35,975 bases of DNA, from NCBI GenBank assembly GCA_965652565.1, contig CBFGWL010000021.1, forward strand, positions 1 to 35,975, in the 5' to 3' direction. The notes under the pieces are model-generated. The model ran no database searches. It saw nothing but the letters and a program-made list of their open reading frames with translations, and was not told the DNA's origin. Source of the DNA: RSA11 sp965652565. Its GTDB lineage: Bacteria; Actinomycetota; Thermoleophilia; Solirubrobacterales; 70-9. Numbering within the stretch: position 1 is the first letter of the stretch; every line of letters starts with the position of its first letter. Of the stretch, positions 23,046-32,961 are shown piece after piece. Made by a program: the position numbers and the translations under genes.

Positions 23046-24011
23046 CTACGACCCCGGCGCAAGCGTCGCCAGCCAGGCGCCCGAGAGCGAGGGCACGGCG
23101 CCGCCGCGGCCGAGGCCGCGCACCGACCGCTCGTGCGCCAGCCAGCCCCCGCCCGCCTGTGGCGCAGCGGCGATCAGCGGATCGGCGGCGGCCGCGCGCG
23201 CCTGGCTGCGCGTGAGCTCGCCGGCGACTTGCGCGTTGCCGGCGCGCAGCTCCCGCGCCCGCGCACCCGCCGAGCCGATCACGCGGAACTCGATCTGATC
23301 CAGCGCCGGCCCCAGCCCGCGTTCGCTTCCCCACCACCCCGTGTTGTGTGCCAGCAGCAGGCGGCCGCCGCCACGCTCGCGCAACTCGAACGGCCCGCTG
23401 CCGCTCTCGAACTGCCCGGTCGAGCGGTCCCCCACGCCGGCTTCCGAGCGCAGCGCCGTGGGCGCGACGATGCCGAGCCGCGGCTCCGCCAGCCGCTCGG
23501 GCACGTCGTTCCGGGGCTCGGCGAAGAAGAGCCTCACCACGTCCGGCTGCGGGGCATCCGCTGCGATCAACCCCGGAAGCGCCGCCCGTCCGGCGTCCGT
23601 CGCTATCCAGCGCCGCGCGTTGGCAAGCACCGCCGTGGCGTTGAGCTGCGAGCCATCCTGGAAGCGCACGCCGCTGCGCAACCGCACATCCCAGCGCGTC
23701 CCGCCCTCGCGCGGGCGCACGCCGAGCGCCAGGCCCGGCGTGTCGCCGGGCTCGCCGAACGGCCCGTCGTACGACGCGACGAGCGGCTCGTGGATCTGGC
23801 GCGTCACGAGCTGCGCCGTGGGCGACTCCGCAGCGAGCGGGTCGATGTCGACGATCGGCGTGCCCACCGTCCAGATCAGCGTCCCGCCCTCCCCCGGCTC
23901 GCCGGCGCCGCGCACGGCCGGCCGTCCGTCGTCGCCGCCACACGCGCCGAGCGCGATGCCGAGCACGGCGCAGACCGCCCCGAGCGCGACTCGCGGGCGG
24001 AGGGCTCTCAT
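23046..24011 (-). CDS. Family 5 extracellular solute-binding lipoprotein (short)
   Basis: 321 aa. The lipobox LGAC with Cys24, after a hydrophobic signal, makes it a membrane-anchored lipoprotein. TLIWTVGTPIVDIDPLAAESPTAQLVTRQIHEPLV and WDVRLRSGVRFQDGSQLNATAVLANARRWI are the start of the SBP_bac_5 fold (oligopeptide/nickel-binding class). GTGPF-like SGSGPFELRERGGGRLLLAHNTGWWG also fits. Typical members have about 500 residues; this one ends early, so the second lobe is reduced. No permease or ATPase gene is beside it. It follows secG by 14 bp. It may be a truncated or specialised receptor. Confidence 0.8.
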   Translation of the reverse strand: MRALRPRVALGAVCAVLGIALGACGGDDGRPAVRGAGEPGEGGTLIWTVGTPIVDIDPLAAESPTAQLVTRQIHEPLVASYDGPFGEPGDTPGLALGVRPREGGTRWDVRLRSGVRFQDGSQLNATAVLANARRWIATDAGRAALPGLIAADAPQPDVVRLFFAEPRNDVPERLAEPRLGIVAPTALRSEAGVGDRSTGQFESGSGPFELRERGGGRLLLAHNTGWWGSERGLGPALDQIEFRVIGSAGARARELRAGNAQVAGELTRSQARAAAADPLIAAAPQAGGGWLAHERSVRGLGRGGAVPSLSGAWLATLAPGS

Positions 24012-24025
24012 GGGCCGCAGCCCTT

Positions 24026-24250
24026 CTAGAGCTTGAGCAAGACGATCGTGTTCAGCACGAACACGACCGCGAAGAAGATCGTCCAGCGATCGAGGTTGCG
24101 CTCGACGAGCGAGCCGCCGCCGAACGAGCTGCCGGTCTGGCCGATGCCGAACGCGCCGGAGAGGCCGGAGTCCTTGCCCGAGTGCAGCAGCACCAGGAAG
24201 ATCAGCACGACCGCGATAAAGACCTGCAGGATCTGAAGGATCAGTTCCAT
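24026..24250 (-). CDS. secG: Preprotein translocase subunit SecG
   Basis: 74 aa with two membrane helices (LQVFIAVVLIFLVLLH and TIFFAVVFVLNTIVLL). The conserved cytosolic loop HSGKDSGLSGAFGIGQTGSSFGG is the SecG signature. It assists SecYE-mediated export. A TACACT hexamer 9 nt before the ATG suggests its own leaderless promoter despite lying 37 bp after the CcmI-like gene. Confidence 0.95.
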   Translation of the reverse strand: MELILQILQVFIAVVLIFLVLLHSGKDSGLSGAFGIGQTGSSFGGGSLVERNLDRWTIFFAVVFVLNTIVLLKL

Positions 24251-24259
24251 CGCGCGTGG

Positions 24260-24265
24260 AGTGTA
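24260..24265 (-). promoter_or_regulatory. -10 hexamer TACACT for secG
   Basis: TACACT on the minus strand, 9 nt, then ATG 24250; leaderless-type geometry. Confidence 0.45.
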
Positions 24266-24287
24266 GAGGGCGAGCGCGCGTCGCCGG

Positions 24288-24575
24288 TCACTCGGCCGCG
24301 CGCTCCGCGCGCACCCGATCGAGCTCCTTGAGGATCTCGATCGCCTCGCGCCGCAACTCGGCGTCCGCGCGCGCCCAGTCGGCCTTGCTCAGCTTGCCCT
24401 GCTCCCGATCCAGCTCGGCGTCGCGGATCTCGCGGTACTTCGCCTCCTTGCGGGCCTCCAGGTCCGCGATGCGCGGGTCCTCGGTCTCGACCCCGCGCCC
24501 GAAGCCGGGCAGCAACGGCCGCGCGACGAACCAGGCGAGCGCCGCCACCAAGATCAGGGCCAGGACGATCTCCAT
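24288..24575 (-). CDS. CcmI-like cytochrome c biogenesis protein (small)
   Basis: 95 aa from ATG 24575; longer readings overlap ccmF and are discarded. One N-terminal membrane helix (VLALILVAALAWFVARPLL) is followed by a coiled, charged segment (IADLEARKEAKYREIRDAEL, EQGKLSKADWARADAELRREAIEILKELD). This matches the N-terminal module of CcmI, which binds apocytochrome c or holds CcmF/CcmH; the TPR part of larger CcmI proteins is absent. It starts 11 bp after the ccmF stop, so it belongs to the ccm operon. The annotation rests on context and general layout more than on sharp motifs. Confidence 0.65.
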   Translation of the reverse strand: MEIVLALILVAALAWFVARPLLPGFGRGVETEDPRIADLEARKEAKYREIRDAELDREQGKLSKADWARADAELRREAIEILKELDRVRAERAAE

Positions 24576-24586
24576 CGGATGAACGG

Positions 24587-26803
24587 CTAGGCGCGGCCCA
24601 GCTCCTTGGCGAGCCGAGCCGCGTACACGTCGCTCACGCGCCGGCGACGCGCAGCAGGCGCCGGCCACAGCGCGATCAGCGCGCCGCTCACGGCGATCAG
24701 GCCGCCGACCCACAGCCAGATCACGAACGGGTTGACGTTGATCCGGAAGGTCACGGGCAGCGGGTTCGCGATGTAGAGCGCGGCGAGCCGCTCGATCGCG
24801 TTGCCCTGGGCGGTCGCGAACTCGCGCATCTGCTCGATCTGCTCCGGCGTCGGCCCGCCCGGGCCGATCTCCGGCAGATCCCGGGTGAGCCGGCGGTCGA
24901 CCTCGGCGATCACCGGGTCGAGCGGCTCCAGGTCGGGCTGCATCGCCGTCCACAGATCCTCGCTCGCGCCCTCGCGGCGCCCGACCTCGCTGGTCGCCTC
25001 GCCCTCGAAGAAGGCGCGGATCGGGCCCGCGGTCGGGTCACCGGCATTGCCCGAGTAGTAGTTACGCGAGGGATTGAGCGTGAAGCGCTTGCCGTCGCGT
25101 TCGATGTCGAGGCGCGCCGCAAACGTGAGCTTCTGCTCCTTGGGGTCGATATCCGCCGAGGGCGCGGCGTAGGTGAGCGTGTAGTCCTCCACTTCGACCG
25201 TGTCGCCGGGCAGCATGCGCACGTCGCGGCTCGTCTGGAAGCTCGAGGAGGCGGCGACCGCCACGAACAGGATCACGATGCCCGCGTGCACGATGTAGCC
25301 GCCGTAGCGGCGCCGGTTGCGCCCCACCAGCCTGCCGAGGGCCGCGATGTAGGACCCGCCGCCGAGCGCGCGCTGGCTCGCCGCGCCGCGGATGAACTCC
25401 TGCGCGAGCCCGGTGAGCGCGAACGCCGCGATGCAAAACAGCGCGAAGGCCCAGGGCGAATCCGCGGCGTTCGTGAGCACCACCAACAGCACCGCGGCGA
25501 GCGCGGTCACCCCGAGCGGCCACGCGAAGATCCGCAGGGCAGCGCCGGCCGAGATCTTCCGCCAGGCGAGCAGCGGCCCGATCCCGGTGAAGAGCACCAA
25601 CAGGATCGCCAGCGGCGTCGTGTAGTCGGCGAACCACGGGCCCGCGAGCGAGGAGCGCGTTCCGGTGAGCGCCTCGGAGATGAGCGGGAAGAACGTCCCC
25701 CACCAGATCACCATCGCGAGGCCGACGAGCAGAAGGTTGTTGACGAGGAAGACCGCTTCGCGCGAGGCGAGCGACTCGATCCGCCGCTGCGAGCGCAGAT
25801 CCTCCAGGCGCGAGACGATGAGCGCCGTCGATCCCACCAGGACCATCGCGATCAGCGCCAGGAGCGGCGTGCCGACCGTCGACTCACCGAACGCGTGGAT
25901 CGACTCGAGGATGCCGGAGCGCACCAGGAACGTGCCGAGCAGGCAGAGCGTGAAGGTGCCGACGATCAGCGAGACGTTCCAGACCTTCAGCATTCCGCGG
26001 CGCTCCTGGACCATGATCGAGTGCAGGAAAGCCGTGCCGGTCAGCCACGGCATCAGGGACGCGTTCTCGACTGCGTCCCAGCCCCAATAGCCGCCCCAGC
26101 CGAGCTCGGAGTAGCTCCAGCGCGCGCCGAGCATGATCCCGATCGACAGGAAGACCCAGGCGAGCAGCGCGAACCGCCGCGTCGAGCGGATCCAGCTCGC
26201 GTCCAGCCGGCGGGTGATCAGCGCCCCGATCGCAAAGGCGAACGGGATCGAGAAGAGCACGTAGCCCGAGTAGAGCATCGGGGGATGGATCGCCATCGCC
26301 GGGTGCCGAAGCAGCGGGTTGAGCCCGTTGCCCTCGGCGGGCGCCGGGTCTAGGCGCGCGAACGGGTTCGCCCCGTCGGCGAAGAGCATGAGAGCGGTGA
26401 AGAAGATGCCGAGCCCGCAGAGCACCGCGAGCGCGTAGGGCACGACCTCGCGATGCTTGTGCCGGGTCGCGAACAGCACGGCGCTCGCCGCGATCGAGAG
26501 CACCCAAGCCCACAGAAGCAGCGAGCCGCCCTGGCTCCCCCACAGCGCGGTGAGCTGGTAGAGCGTGGGGGTCGTCGTCGAGGAGTGGTGGGCGACGAGC
26601 TCGAACGAGAAGTCCGAGCGCAGGAACGCCGCCTCCACCACCACGACGCTTACGGTGAGCAGCACCGCGCACGCGTACACGGCGCGCCGCCCGGACTCGA
26701 CCCAGCGCCGGTCGGCCGTCCGGCCGCCGTAGATCCCGGCTCCCGCGCCGAACGCGAACGCGAGGAGCGCGGCGATGAGACACGCGAGCCCGAGCTCGAG
26801 CAT
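24587..26803 (-). CDS. ccmF: Cytochrome c heme lyase CcmF
   Basis: 738 aa, with about 15 membrane helices. The WWD-like heme-handling segment is WGSQGGSLLLWAWVLS. GWGGYWGWDAVENASLMPWLTGTAFLHS is the most conserved CcmF block, and histidines expected for heme ligation are visible near helix ends. The large C-terminal periplasmic domain (about 530-700, TSRDVRMLPGDTVEV onward) matches CcmF/NrfE. It attaches heme to apocytochrome c with CcmH/I. It lies 16 bp downstream of ccmE. The ccmABC and ccmGH genes are not in this window. Confidence 0.95.
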   Translation of the reverse strand: MLELGLACLIAALLAFAFGAGAGIYGGRTADRRWVESGRRAVYACAVLLTVSVVVVEAAFLRSDFSFELVAHHSSTTTPTLYQLTALWGSQGGSLLLWAWVLSIAASAVLFATRHKHREVVPYALAVLCGLGIFFTALMLFADGANPFARLDPAPAEGNGLNPLLRHPAMAIHPPMLYSGYVLFSIPFAFAIGALITRRLDASWIRSTRRFALLAWVFLSIGIMLGARWSYSELGWGGYWGWDAVENASLMPWLTGTAFLHSIMVQERRGMLKVWNVSLIVGTFTLCLLGTFLVRSGILESIHAFGESTVGTPLLALIAMVLVGSTALIVSRLEDLRSQRRIESLASREAVFLVNNLLLVGLAMVIWWGTFFPLISEALTGTRSSLAGPWFADYTTPLAILLVLFTGIGPLLAWRKISAGAALRIFAWPLGVTALAAVLLVVLTNAADSPWAFALFCIAAFALTGLAQEFIRGAASQRALGGGSYIAALGRLVGRNRRRYGGYIVHAGIVILFVAVAASSSFQTSRDVRMLPGDTVEVEDYTLTYAAPSADIDPKEQKLTFAARLDIERDGKRFTLNPSRNYYSGNAGDPTAGPIRAFFEGEATSEVGRREGASEDLWTAMQPDLEPLDPVIAEVDRRLTRDLPEIGPGGPTPEQIEQMREFATAQGNAIERLAALYIANPLPVTFRINVNPFVIWLWVGGLIAVSGALIALWPAPAARRRRVSDVYAARLAKELGRA

Positions 26804-26819
26804 CAGCGCCCGCCGGGCC

Positions 26820-27257
26820 TCACAGCGACTCGTCGATGATCACGTGCTCCGGGTCCTCCTCCGCCTCCGCGGCGAACTTGGACGGGCACTTCGTGATCAA
26901 GCGGTCCTTCTCGGCGACGAGCGTGCCCTCCTCCAGGCTGCCGGTGACGATCACCTCGCGCCCGTCGCGGAACGGGTCCGGGACCTGGCCCGTGTACTCG
27001 ACCGGAAGCTTCACGTCGGGGTTCTCGCGGTCGGCGATCTCGAACGTCATATCGGCGCCGTCGCGCTCGATCGAGCCCGGCACGACCTTGCCGTAGACCT
27101 CGTAGGTGCCGTCACCGACAGCGCCCGAGAGCAACTCCGACGGCGATTTGGCCTCGCTCGAGGCGTTGAACGAGGTGTAGACGAGCGCGGTCGCCAGGAG
27201 GACGGCGGCGGTCAGCGCCACTACGAGCCGGATCTGTCGCTTGCGTGCGGGGTTCAT
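26820..27257 (-). CDS. ccmE: Cytochrome c maturation protein CcmE, Cys-type variant
   Basis: 145 aa from ATG 27257; a TTG at 27266 is an alternative. One N-terminal membrane anchor (LVVALTAAVLLATALVY) precedes the OB-fold periplasmic domain (TYEVYGKVVPGSIERDG, LPVEYTGQVPDPFRDGREVIVTGSLEEGT). CcmE is the periplasmic heme chaperone. The E. coli heme-binding motif HxxxY is here CPSKF: Cys124 in place of His and Phe128 in place of Tyr. Cys-type CcmE (CxxxY) is known from some sulfate reducers and archaea; the Phe is a further departure. First gene of the ccmE-ccmF-ccmI-like run. Confidence 0.92.
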   Translation of the reverse strand: MNPARKRQIRLVVALTAAVLLATALVYTSFNASSEAKSPSELLSGAVGDGTYEVYGKVVPGSIERDGADMTFEIADRENPDVKLPVEYTGQVPDPFRDGREVIVTGSLEEGTLVAEKDRLITKCPSKFAAEAEEDPEHVIIDESL

Positions 27258-27389
27258 TCGCGGCAAACTGGATTATCGCAGGGAGTCGGGTCTCCTCACG
27301 GACGTATGCCCGTGGTGGGGGCTACTGAGCCACAGGTGGGGAAATTTCCGGATGGAAAAGCGCGGCTGAACGCGCATCATCGATCCTTC
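27258..27389. promoter_or_regulatory. Divergent region between ccmE and the GGDEF-EAL gene
   Basis: 132 bp. On the minus strand GATAAT (27276-27271) may be the ccmE -10. A perfect 10-bp palindrome GGAAATTTCC (27340-27349) lies within an AT-rich patch upstream of the GGDEF-EAL start. No c-di-GMP riboswitch signature is found. Confidence 0.4.
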
Positions 27390-30377
27390 ATGTCCGCGCA
27401 ATCGGTTCGTAGGGGGACAGCGGTCACGATCGCGAGCGCGCTCGTGTGCTTCGGCGTGGCTCGCCTGAGCGAGGCGTTCGCCGACGACGCCACCCAGCTG
27501 GCTTCGATGTGGCCGATCGCGGGCCTGCTGCTCGGCACCCTGCTGCTCGCGCGCGACCGCTGGGCTTCGCTGCTGAGCGGCGCGGCCGTCGGCCTACTGG
27601 TCGCGTACGCGACGCTCGGCGCCTCGCCCGGCGTCGCCGTGGCGCTCACGGCCGGTGATCTCGTCGCCGCCACCTTCGGTGTCGGCGCGATCGAGCTGCT
27701 CGGCGGCGAGCGCTGGCGCCCGGCGACGCTGCGCGGCACGCTGGCGCTGCTCGCCGGCGGCGCCGGGCTCGGGGTAGCCGGGGGCGCGCTGATCGGCGCG
27801 AGCGCGATGGCGCTCGAGGGCGCCGATTGGACGCGGACCTTCGGCGGGTTGAGCGCGGCGCGGGGCCTCGGCGTGGTTGCCATGACCCCGGTCGTGTTCG
27901 CCCTGGCTGCCGGTGAGGCGCGCCCGTTTGCGGCGATCGAGCGCCCCTCCCGTATCGAGCGCGGCCTCGTGATCGGCGGCGCGTTCGTCTTCGGCCTCCT
28001 GCTGCTCACACGGGAGGGCGGGATCTTCGACACGCCCGCCCTCACCGTGCCGCTGCTCGGACTGGCGGCCGTCCGGCTCGGCTGGACGGACACCGGGCTA
28101 ACGATCGCGATCCTCGCCACGTTCGCGTCGCTCGGCATCGCCTCCGGGGAGAGCCCGATGGTCGAGGATCCGACGAGCCAGGCCCAGGTGCTCGGCGCCC
28201 AGGCGGTGATCGCCCTGATCGCCGCTACCGCCCTGCTGGCCGCGGCCCTCACGGCCGAGCGCTCGCAGGCGGTCGAGCAGTTGCGCCGCGAGCGCGAGGA
28301 CCTGCGCGAGGCCCAGCGCATCGCGCGCGTCGGCAGCTGGACCGTCGATCCCGAAACGGGCGAGGTGGACTGGACCGAGCAGCAGTTCCGCAACTTCGGC
28401 CTCGAGCCGCGCGACGAGCCCGTCTCCCTGGAGGAGTGGATGTCCCACATCCACCCCGACGACATCGCGATCGTGCGGCGCATCTTGAGCGGCGACGCCC
28501 CGATGTCGGACCTCGAGCTGCGCGTGCTCCGCCCCGACGGGCGTGACGCCGTGCTCGCCGTCTCCGGCACGCGGATCGCCACGCGCAGCGGCCGCAAGCT
28601 GATCGCCGGCACGACGCGCGACGTCACGGCGGAGCGCGAGGCGGCGCGCGCCCTCGCCGCCGCCGAGGAGCGCTTCCGGCGCGCCTTCGAGGACTCGGGC
28701 GCCGGGATGGCGATCATCGGCGTGAGCGGCGACCGCCTGGGGCGGTTCGAGGATGCGAACCAGGCGATGGCGCGCCTGGTCGGGCTGCCGCGCGACGAGC
28801 TCGTCGGCAGCGCCTGGGACGAGCTCGTGCACCCCGACGACGCCCAGGCGGTTGCGACCGCGGTGAGAGGACTGATCGCCGCCGAGCGGGCGACGTTCTC
28901 GAGCGAGATCCGCCTGCGCACGAGCCACGGCGGCATCTGCTGGGCGGCCTGCAGCCTCTCGCTGGTCCGGGATCCGGACGGAGGCGTGCTCCACGCGCTT
29001 CTGCAGGCGCAGGACGTCACCGAGCGCAAGCAGTTCGAGGGTCAGCTGCAGTTCCTCGCCGACCACGACCCGCTCACCGGCCTGCTCAACCGCAGGCGCT
29101 TCGTGGACGAGCTCGCCCGGGAGCTCGCGCGCGTGCGCCGCTACGGGGGCGAGTCGGCGGTGCTGGCGCTCGACCTCGACCGGTTCAAGCCCGTGAACGA
29201 CGCCGCCGGACACGCGGTGGGCGACCAGATCCTGGTAGCGATCGCCGACGTCCTGCGCACCCGCCTGCGCGCGACGGACATCGTCGCCCGCCTGGGCGGC
29301 GATGAGTTCGGCGTGCTCCTGCCGGCGACCGACCGCGACGCGGCGGAGCGGCTCGCCACCGAGCTGCGGGCCGTGATCGCGAGCCGCATGCGAGGCGGCA
29401 CGAGCCCCGTGGAGACGCGCGTGACCGCCAGCATCGGCGTCGCCACGTTCGCCGCGGGCGACGAGGACTCGGGCCCCGAGGAGGTGCTCGCCCGCGCCGA
29501 CCTCGCGATGTACGCCGCCAAGGAGGCGGGGCGCGACCGCGTGCGCGTCCACCATCCCGACGCCACGGATGGCATCTCCGGGCGAACCGGGTGGGTGACG
29601 CGCATCCGCGACGCCATCGCCGACGACCGCCTCACCCTGTACGCGCAGCCCATCGTGCCGATCGCGATCTCCGACCCGCGCCCCCGATACGAGTTGCTGC
29701 TGCGCATGGAGGGCGAGGACGACGAGCTGATCACCCCCGATCGCTTCCTCTACATCGCCGAGCGCTTCGGGCTCATGGGCGACATCGACGGCTGGGTGAT
29801 TCGCGCCGCCGCGAACCGGCTCGCCGCCCACCAGGCCGCCGGCCGCAATCCCGTGTTCGCCGTAAACGTCGCCGCGAGCTCGATCACGCAGCCCGGCTTC
29901 GCCGGGAAGATCGCCGACGCCCTCGCGGAGGCCGGCGCCGACCCCGCGGGGCTCGTCATCGAGATGACGGAGAGCGAGGCGCTCGTGAACATCGAGCGCG
30001 CGCGAGCGTTCGCGGCCGAGCTCAAGCGCCTTGGCTGCGGCTTCGCGCTCGACGATTTCGGCGCCGGGTTCGCGTCCTTCTACTACCTCAAGCACCTCGA
30101 CTTCGACTTCCTGAAGATCGATGGCGAGTTCATCGAGGCGCTCGTGGCGGACGAGGCGGACCGCACCGTCGTCGCGGCGCTCGTGCGGGTTGCGCACGAG
30201 CTCGGCAAGCGCACGATCGCCGAGCGCGTGCGCGACGATCGCACGGTCGAGGTGCTGCGCAAGCTCGGCGTCGACTACGGCCAGGGCAACCATTTGGGAC
30301 CCCCCGCGCCGCTGCCCGACCCGGACGGCGGCGGGCTCTCCGCGCCCGTCCGGCCGTCGCCGGCGGCCGGTTACTAG
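27390..30377 (+). CDS. MASE1-PAS-PAS-GGDEF-EAL c-di-GMP signalling protein
   Basis: 995 aa from ATG 27390; further upstream in-frame codons overlap the ccmE promoter. Domains: MASE1-type membrane sensor with about eight helices (1-290); PAS 1 (about 308-415, GSWTVDPETGEVDW, HPDD); PAS 2 with PAC (about 425-550); GGDEF (about 553-715) with intact LGGDEFG near 636 and an RxxD (RATD) five residues before it, the allosteric I-site; EAL (about 737-980). The EAL part has ELL in place of EAL at 768, DDFGAG (888-893) and KIDG, but AERV replaces AEGV and QGN replaces QGY. Cyclase activity looks likely and phosphodiesterase activity doubtful. Confidence 0.9.
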   Translation: MSAQSVRRGTAVTIASALVCFGVARLSEAFADDATQLASMWPIAGLLLGTLLLARDRWASLLSGAAVGLLVAYATLGASPGVAVALTAGDLVAATFGVGAIELLGGERWRPATLRGTLALLAGGAGLGVAGGALIGASAMALEGADWTRTFGGLSAARGLGVVAMTPVVFALAAGEARPFAAIERPSRIERGLVIGGAFVFGLLLLTREGGIFDTPALTVPLLGLAAVRLGWTDTGLTIAILATFASLGIASGESPMVEDPTSQAQVLGAQAVIALIAATALLAAALTAERSQAVEQLRREREDLREAQRIARVGSWTVDPETGEVDWTEQQFRNFGLEPRDEPVSLEEWMSHIHPDDIAIVRRILSGDAPMSDLELRVLRPDGRDAVLAVSGTRIATRSGRKLIAGTTRDVTAEREAARALAAAEERFRRAFEDSGAGMAIIGVSGDRLGRFEDANQAMARLVGLPRDELVGSAWDELVHPDDAQAVATAVRGLIAAERATFSSEIRLRTSHGGICWAACSLSLVRDPDGGVLHALLQAQDVTERKQFEGQLQFLADHDPLTGLLNRRRFVDELARELARVRRYGGESAVLALDLDRFKPVNDAAGHAVGDQILVAIADVLRTRLRATDIVARLGGDEFGVLLPATDRDAAERLATELRAVIASRMRGGTSPVETRVTASIGVATFAAGDEDSGPEEVLARADLAMYAAKEAGRDRVRVHHPDATDGISGRTGWVTRIRDAIADDRLTLYAQPIVPIAISDPRPRYELLLRMEGEDDELITPDRFLYIAERFGLMGDIDGWVIRAAANRLAAHQAAGRNPVFAVNVAASSITQPGFAGKIADALAEAGADPAGLVIEMTESEALVNIERARAFAAELKRLGCGFALDDFGAGFASFYYLKHLDFDFLKIDGEFIEALVADEADRTVVAALVRVAHELGKRTIAERVRDDRTVEVLRKLGVDYGQGNHLGPPAPLPDPDGGGLSAPVRPSPAAGY

Positions 30378-30380
30378 TAT
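30375..30380 (+). promoter_or_regulatory. -10 hexamer TAGTAT for the SDR gene
   Basis: TAGTAT overlaps the TAG stop of the GGDEF-EAL gene and lies 8 nt before GTG 30389, suggesting an internal leaderless promoter. Confidence 0.45.
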
Positions 30381-30388
30381 CGGACGCC

Positions 30389-31093
30389 GTGTCCGAGTCA
30401 CCCGTCCTGTTGATCACCGGCGCCTCGAGCGGAATCGGCGCGCAGACCGCGCGCCGGGCCGTCGAGGAGGGCTACCGGGTCGCGCTCGCCGCGCGGCGCG
30501 AGGCCGAGTTGGCCGAGCTGGCGCGGGAACTGGGCGGCGATGAGGTGGCGCGCGCCGTGCGCTGCGACGTCACCGAGTGGGAGGACTGCGAGGCGATGAC
30601 GGCCGCGACGCTCGAGGCGTTCGGCCGCATCGACGCGGTCTTCGCGAACGCCGGGTTCGGCGCCAAGCGCGGGTTCCTCGAGGAGACGCCCGAGTTCTGG
30701 CGCTCGATGGTGCTCACGAACGTGCTGGGCGCCGCCTACACGATCCGCGCCACCCTCCCCCACCTCCTCGAGCGCGGCAGCGGCCACTTTTTGCTGACGA
30801 GCTCGGTCGCGGGACGCCGCTCGTTGCCGGGTTCCCTGTATTCCTCGACGAAGTGGGCGGTCACGGGCATGGGCGAGTCGCTGCGGCGCGAGCTGCGCGA
30901 GATGCACGACAACGAGCGCATCCGGGTCACGCTGATCGAGCCCGGCATGGTCGACACCCCGTTCTTCGAGAACCGCCCGGCGCGGGCGCTCGAGGCGGAC
31001 GACATCGCCCGGGCCGTGATCTTCGCGCTCACCCAGCCGGAGCACGTCGACGTGAACGAGGTGCTGATCCGGCCCACGGGTCAGCCGACCTGA
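30389..31093 (+). CDS. Short-chain dehydrogenase/reductase (SDR)
   Basis: 234 aa from GTG 30389; in-frame readings upstream belong to the GGDEF-EAL gene in another frame. Classical SDR: TGASSGIG (10-17), NAG (87-89), catalytic Ser138/139, Tyr151 and Lys155 in YSSTK. After the cofactor-binding strand, AARREAEL follows instead of an acidic residue, favouring NADP(H). PGMVDTPFF is the usual substrate-loop lead. Oxidoreductase of unknown substrate; its own promoter overlaps the preceding stop. Confidence 0.88.
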   Translation: MSESPVLLITGASSGIGAQTARRAVEEGYRVALAARREAELAELARELGGDEVARAVRCDVTEWEDCEAMTAATLEAFGRIDAVFANAGFGAKRGFLEETPEFWRSMVLTNVLGAAYTIRATLPHLLERGSGHFLLTSSVAGRRSLPGSLYSSTKWAVTGMGESLRRELREMHDNERIRVTLIEPGMVDTPFFENRPARALEADDIARAVIFALTQPEHVDVNEVLIRPTGQPT

Positions 31094-31137
31094 GCCGCGC
31101 CCCGGCGCCTGCCCTCCCAACCGTCGGCCGTTCGGAT

Positions 31138-31143
31138 TAGGCT
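31138..31143 (+). promoter_or_regulatory. -10 hexamer TAGGCT for the amidase gene
   Basis: TAGGCT, 9 nt, then ATG 31153; no ribosome site. Confidence 0.45.
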
Positions 31144-31152
31144 GCGCGCGAG

Positions 31153-32556
<1,404 letters not shown>

Positions 32557-32904
32557 CTACTTCTTCGCCGCCTTCTTCTTGGGCGGCAGCGACGACGCGT
32601 AGGCCACACCGGTCTCGACCCACTCGCTGAGCGTCTCATCGCTCCCGAGCCGCTCGCCCGAGACCACCACGACGTTGCGCGCGACACGGCCGGTGAAGTC
32701 GAACACCCGCGTGCCGGGCTCGGCAAGCGCGCGCTCGTACTCCTCGGGATCGACTCGCACCAACAGGTCGTCGCCCAGCATGCCGCACGCCATGTTCCCG
32801 CTGATCATCCAGGCGATCCCGCCGAACATCTTGCGCTCGGTGAGATCGCCGTGCAGGGCGAGGATGTCGCGCACGCGCTCTGCGAGCGCCTCGTCGTAGG
32901 CCAT
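32557..32904 (-). CDS. TfoX N-terminal-domain family protein
   Basis: 115 aa from ATG 32904, chosen over an upstream GTG because TACCTT lies 8 nt before the ATG. The fold is marked by ERKMFGGIAWMISGNMACGMLGDDLLVRVDPEEYERAL, followed by GRVARNVVVVSGERL, as in TfoX-N/YjhA-like proteins. The tail PKKKAAKK is Lys-rich. In gamma-proteobacteria TfoX/Sxy controls competence; single-domain actinobacterial relatives have no established role. Confidence 0.85.
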   Translation of the reverse strand: MAYDEALAERVRDILALHGDLTERKMFGGIAWMISGNMACGMLGDDLLVRVDPEEYERALAEPGTRVFDFTGRVARNVVVVSGERLGSDETLSEWVETGVAYASSLPPKKKAAKK

Positions 32905-32912
32905 CGGGTGCC

Positions 32913-32918
32913 AAGGTA
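32913..32918 (-). promoter_or_regulatory. -10 hexamer TACCTT for the TfoX-like gene
   Basis: TACCTT on the minus strand, 8 nt, then ATG 32904. Confidence 0.45.
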
Positions 32919-32961
32919 AACCGAGCGGCGGGGCCTGCGCAAGCGGTGCTACGGCCATCGC

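Noticed and set aside
27296..27389. A c-di-GMP riboswitch before the GGDEF-EAL gene
   Set aside because: The GEMM core sequences are absent; only a palindrome and AT-rich patch are seen.
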